Positions 6,287-6,379 of a DNA stretch of 6,379 bases are shown here, one piece after another. Below the pieces are notes generated by a model. It was not told the origin of the DNA. It searched no databases and saw only the letters and a list, made by a program, of their open reading frames with translations. Position numbers and translations under genes: made by a program. Numbering within the stretch: the stretch's first letter is position 1; each line of letters begins with the position of its first letter. Origin of the DNA: Tissierella_B sp964485455 (lineage in GTDB: Bacteria; Bacillota; Clostridia; Tissierellales; Tissierellaceae); NCBI GenBank assembly GCA_964485455.1, contig CAZAJU010000111.1, forward strand, positions 1 through 6,379, in the 5' to 3' direction.

Positions 6287-6379
6287 CTATTCCCAAATCA
6301 ATTCGTTGCTTCCTTTTTTCATAGTACCTCTTGCAAGTACTTCTCTAAATCCTTCAACAATAATCTCCACATCATAAAA
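6287..6379 (-). CDS. C-terminal end of an unidentified protein (partial)
   Basis: An open minus-strand frame enters from the right edge and ends at a TAG at 6287-6289, giving 30 codons. The peptide looks like a real C-terminus: it contains I-I-V-E-G-F-R-E-V-L-A-R-G and ends N-E-L-I-W-E, with mixed charged and hydrophobic residues and A/T-ending codons like the neighbouring genes. It converges on the Crp/Fnr gene with only 4 bp between the two stop codons, which suits a true gene end. Too little is present to assign a family. The frame could still be open by chance, since 30 codons is short. Confidence 0.55.
   Translation of the reverse strand, partial: FYDVEIIVEGFREVLARGTMKKGSNELIWE

Noticed and set aside
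6270..6289. Hairpin at the end of the regulator gene as an intrinsic terminator
   Set aside because: The stem is short with a bulge, and no T-run follows on either strand.

Overview
The window is AT-rich DNA with strong GGAGG-type ribosome binding sites, heavy AGA/ATA codon use and a monoderm-type gene set. This points to a low-GC Firmicute, most likely class Clostridia; the species cannot be named from the sequence. There is no gene-free stretch longer than about 115 bases, and no mobile element, RNA gene or CRISPR array was seen.

Positions 5489 down to 41 hold five minus-strand genes, read right to left with 12-26 bp gaps: a HlyD/YbhG-type membrane fusion protein, two ABC ATPases, one ABC-2 permease and a TolC-like protein. 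They form one apparent operon for a tripartite ABC efflux pump. The layout matches E. coli ybhG-ybhF-ybhS-ybhR with three changes. The double ATPase YbhF is split into two genes in the same order as its two halves. Only one permease is present. A dedicated TolC-like gene closes the operon. Three points stand out in the proteins: the first ATPase has Pro instead of His in the H-loop, the adaptor keeps the TolC-docking tip motif, and the TolC-like protein seems to have lost its outer-membrane beta-barrel strands.

Positions 5605-6282 (plus strand) hold a divergent Crp/Fnr-family regulator with neither the cAMP-binding arginine nor an Fnr-type cysteine set. The 115-bp region between the two start codons holds overlapping, perfect, palindromic -10 boxes for both directions. 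It also holds an imperfect palindrome, GTAAC-ATAT-ATTAC, centred at about -41.5 of the inferred efflux promoter, which has no recognisable -35 box. That is the geometry of a class II Crp-type activator site. The same site would lie at about +21 of the regulator's own transcript. The simplest model is that the regulator is made from its own basal promoter, limits itself, and turns on the pump when its (unknown) ligand is present.

After the regulator, 6287-6379 carries the last 30 codons of an unidentified convergent minus-strand gene, 4 bp from the regulator's stop. At the left edge (1-40) nothing can be assigned with confidence.
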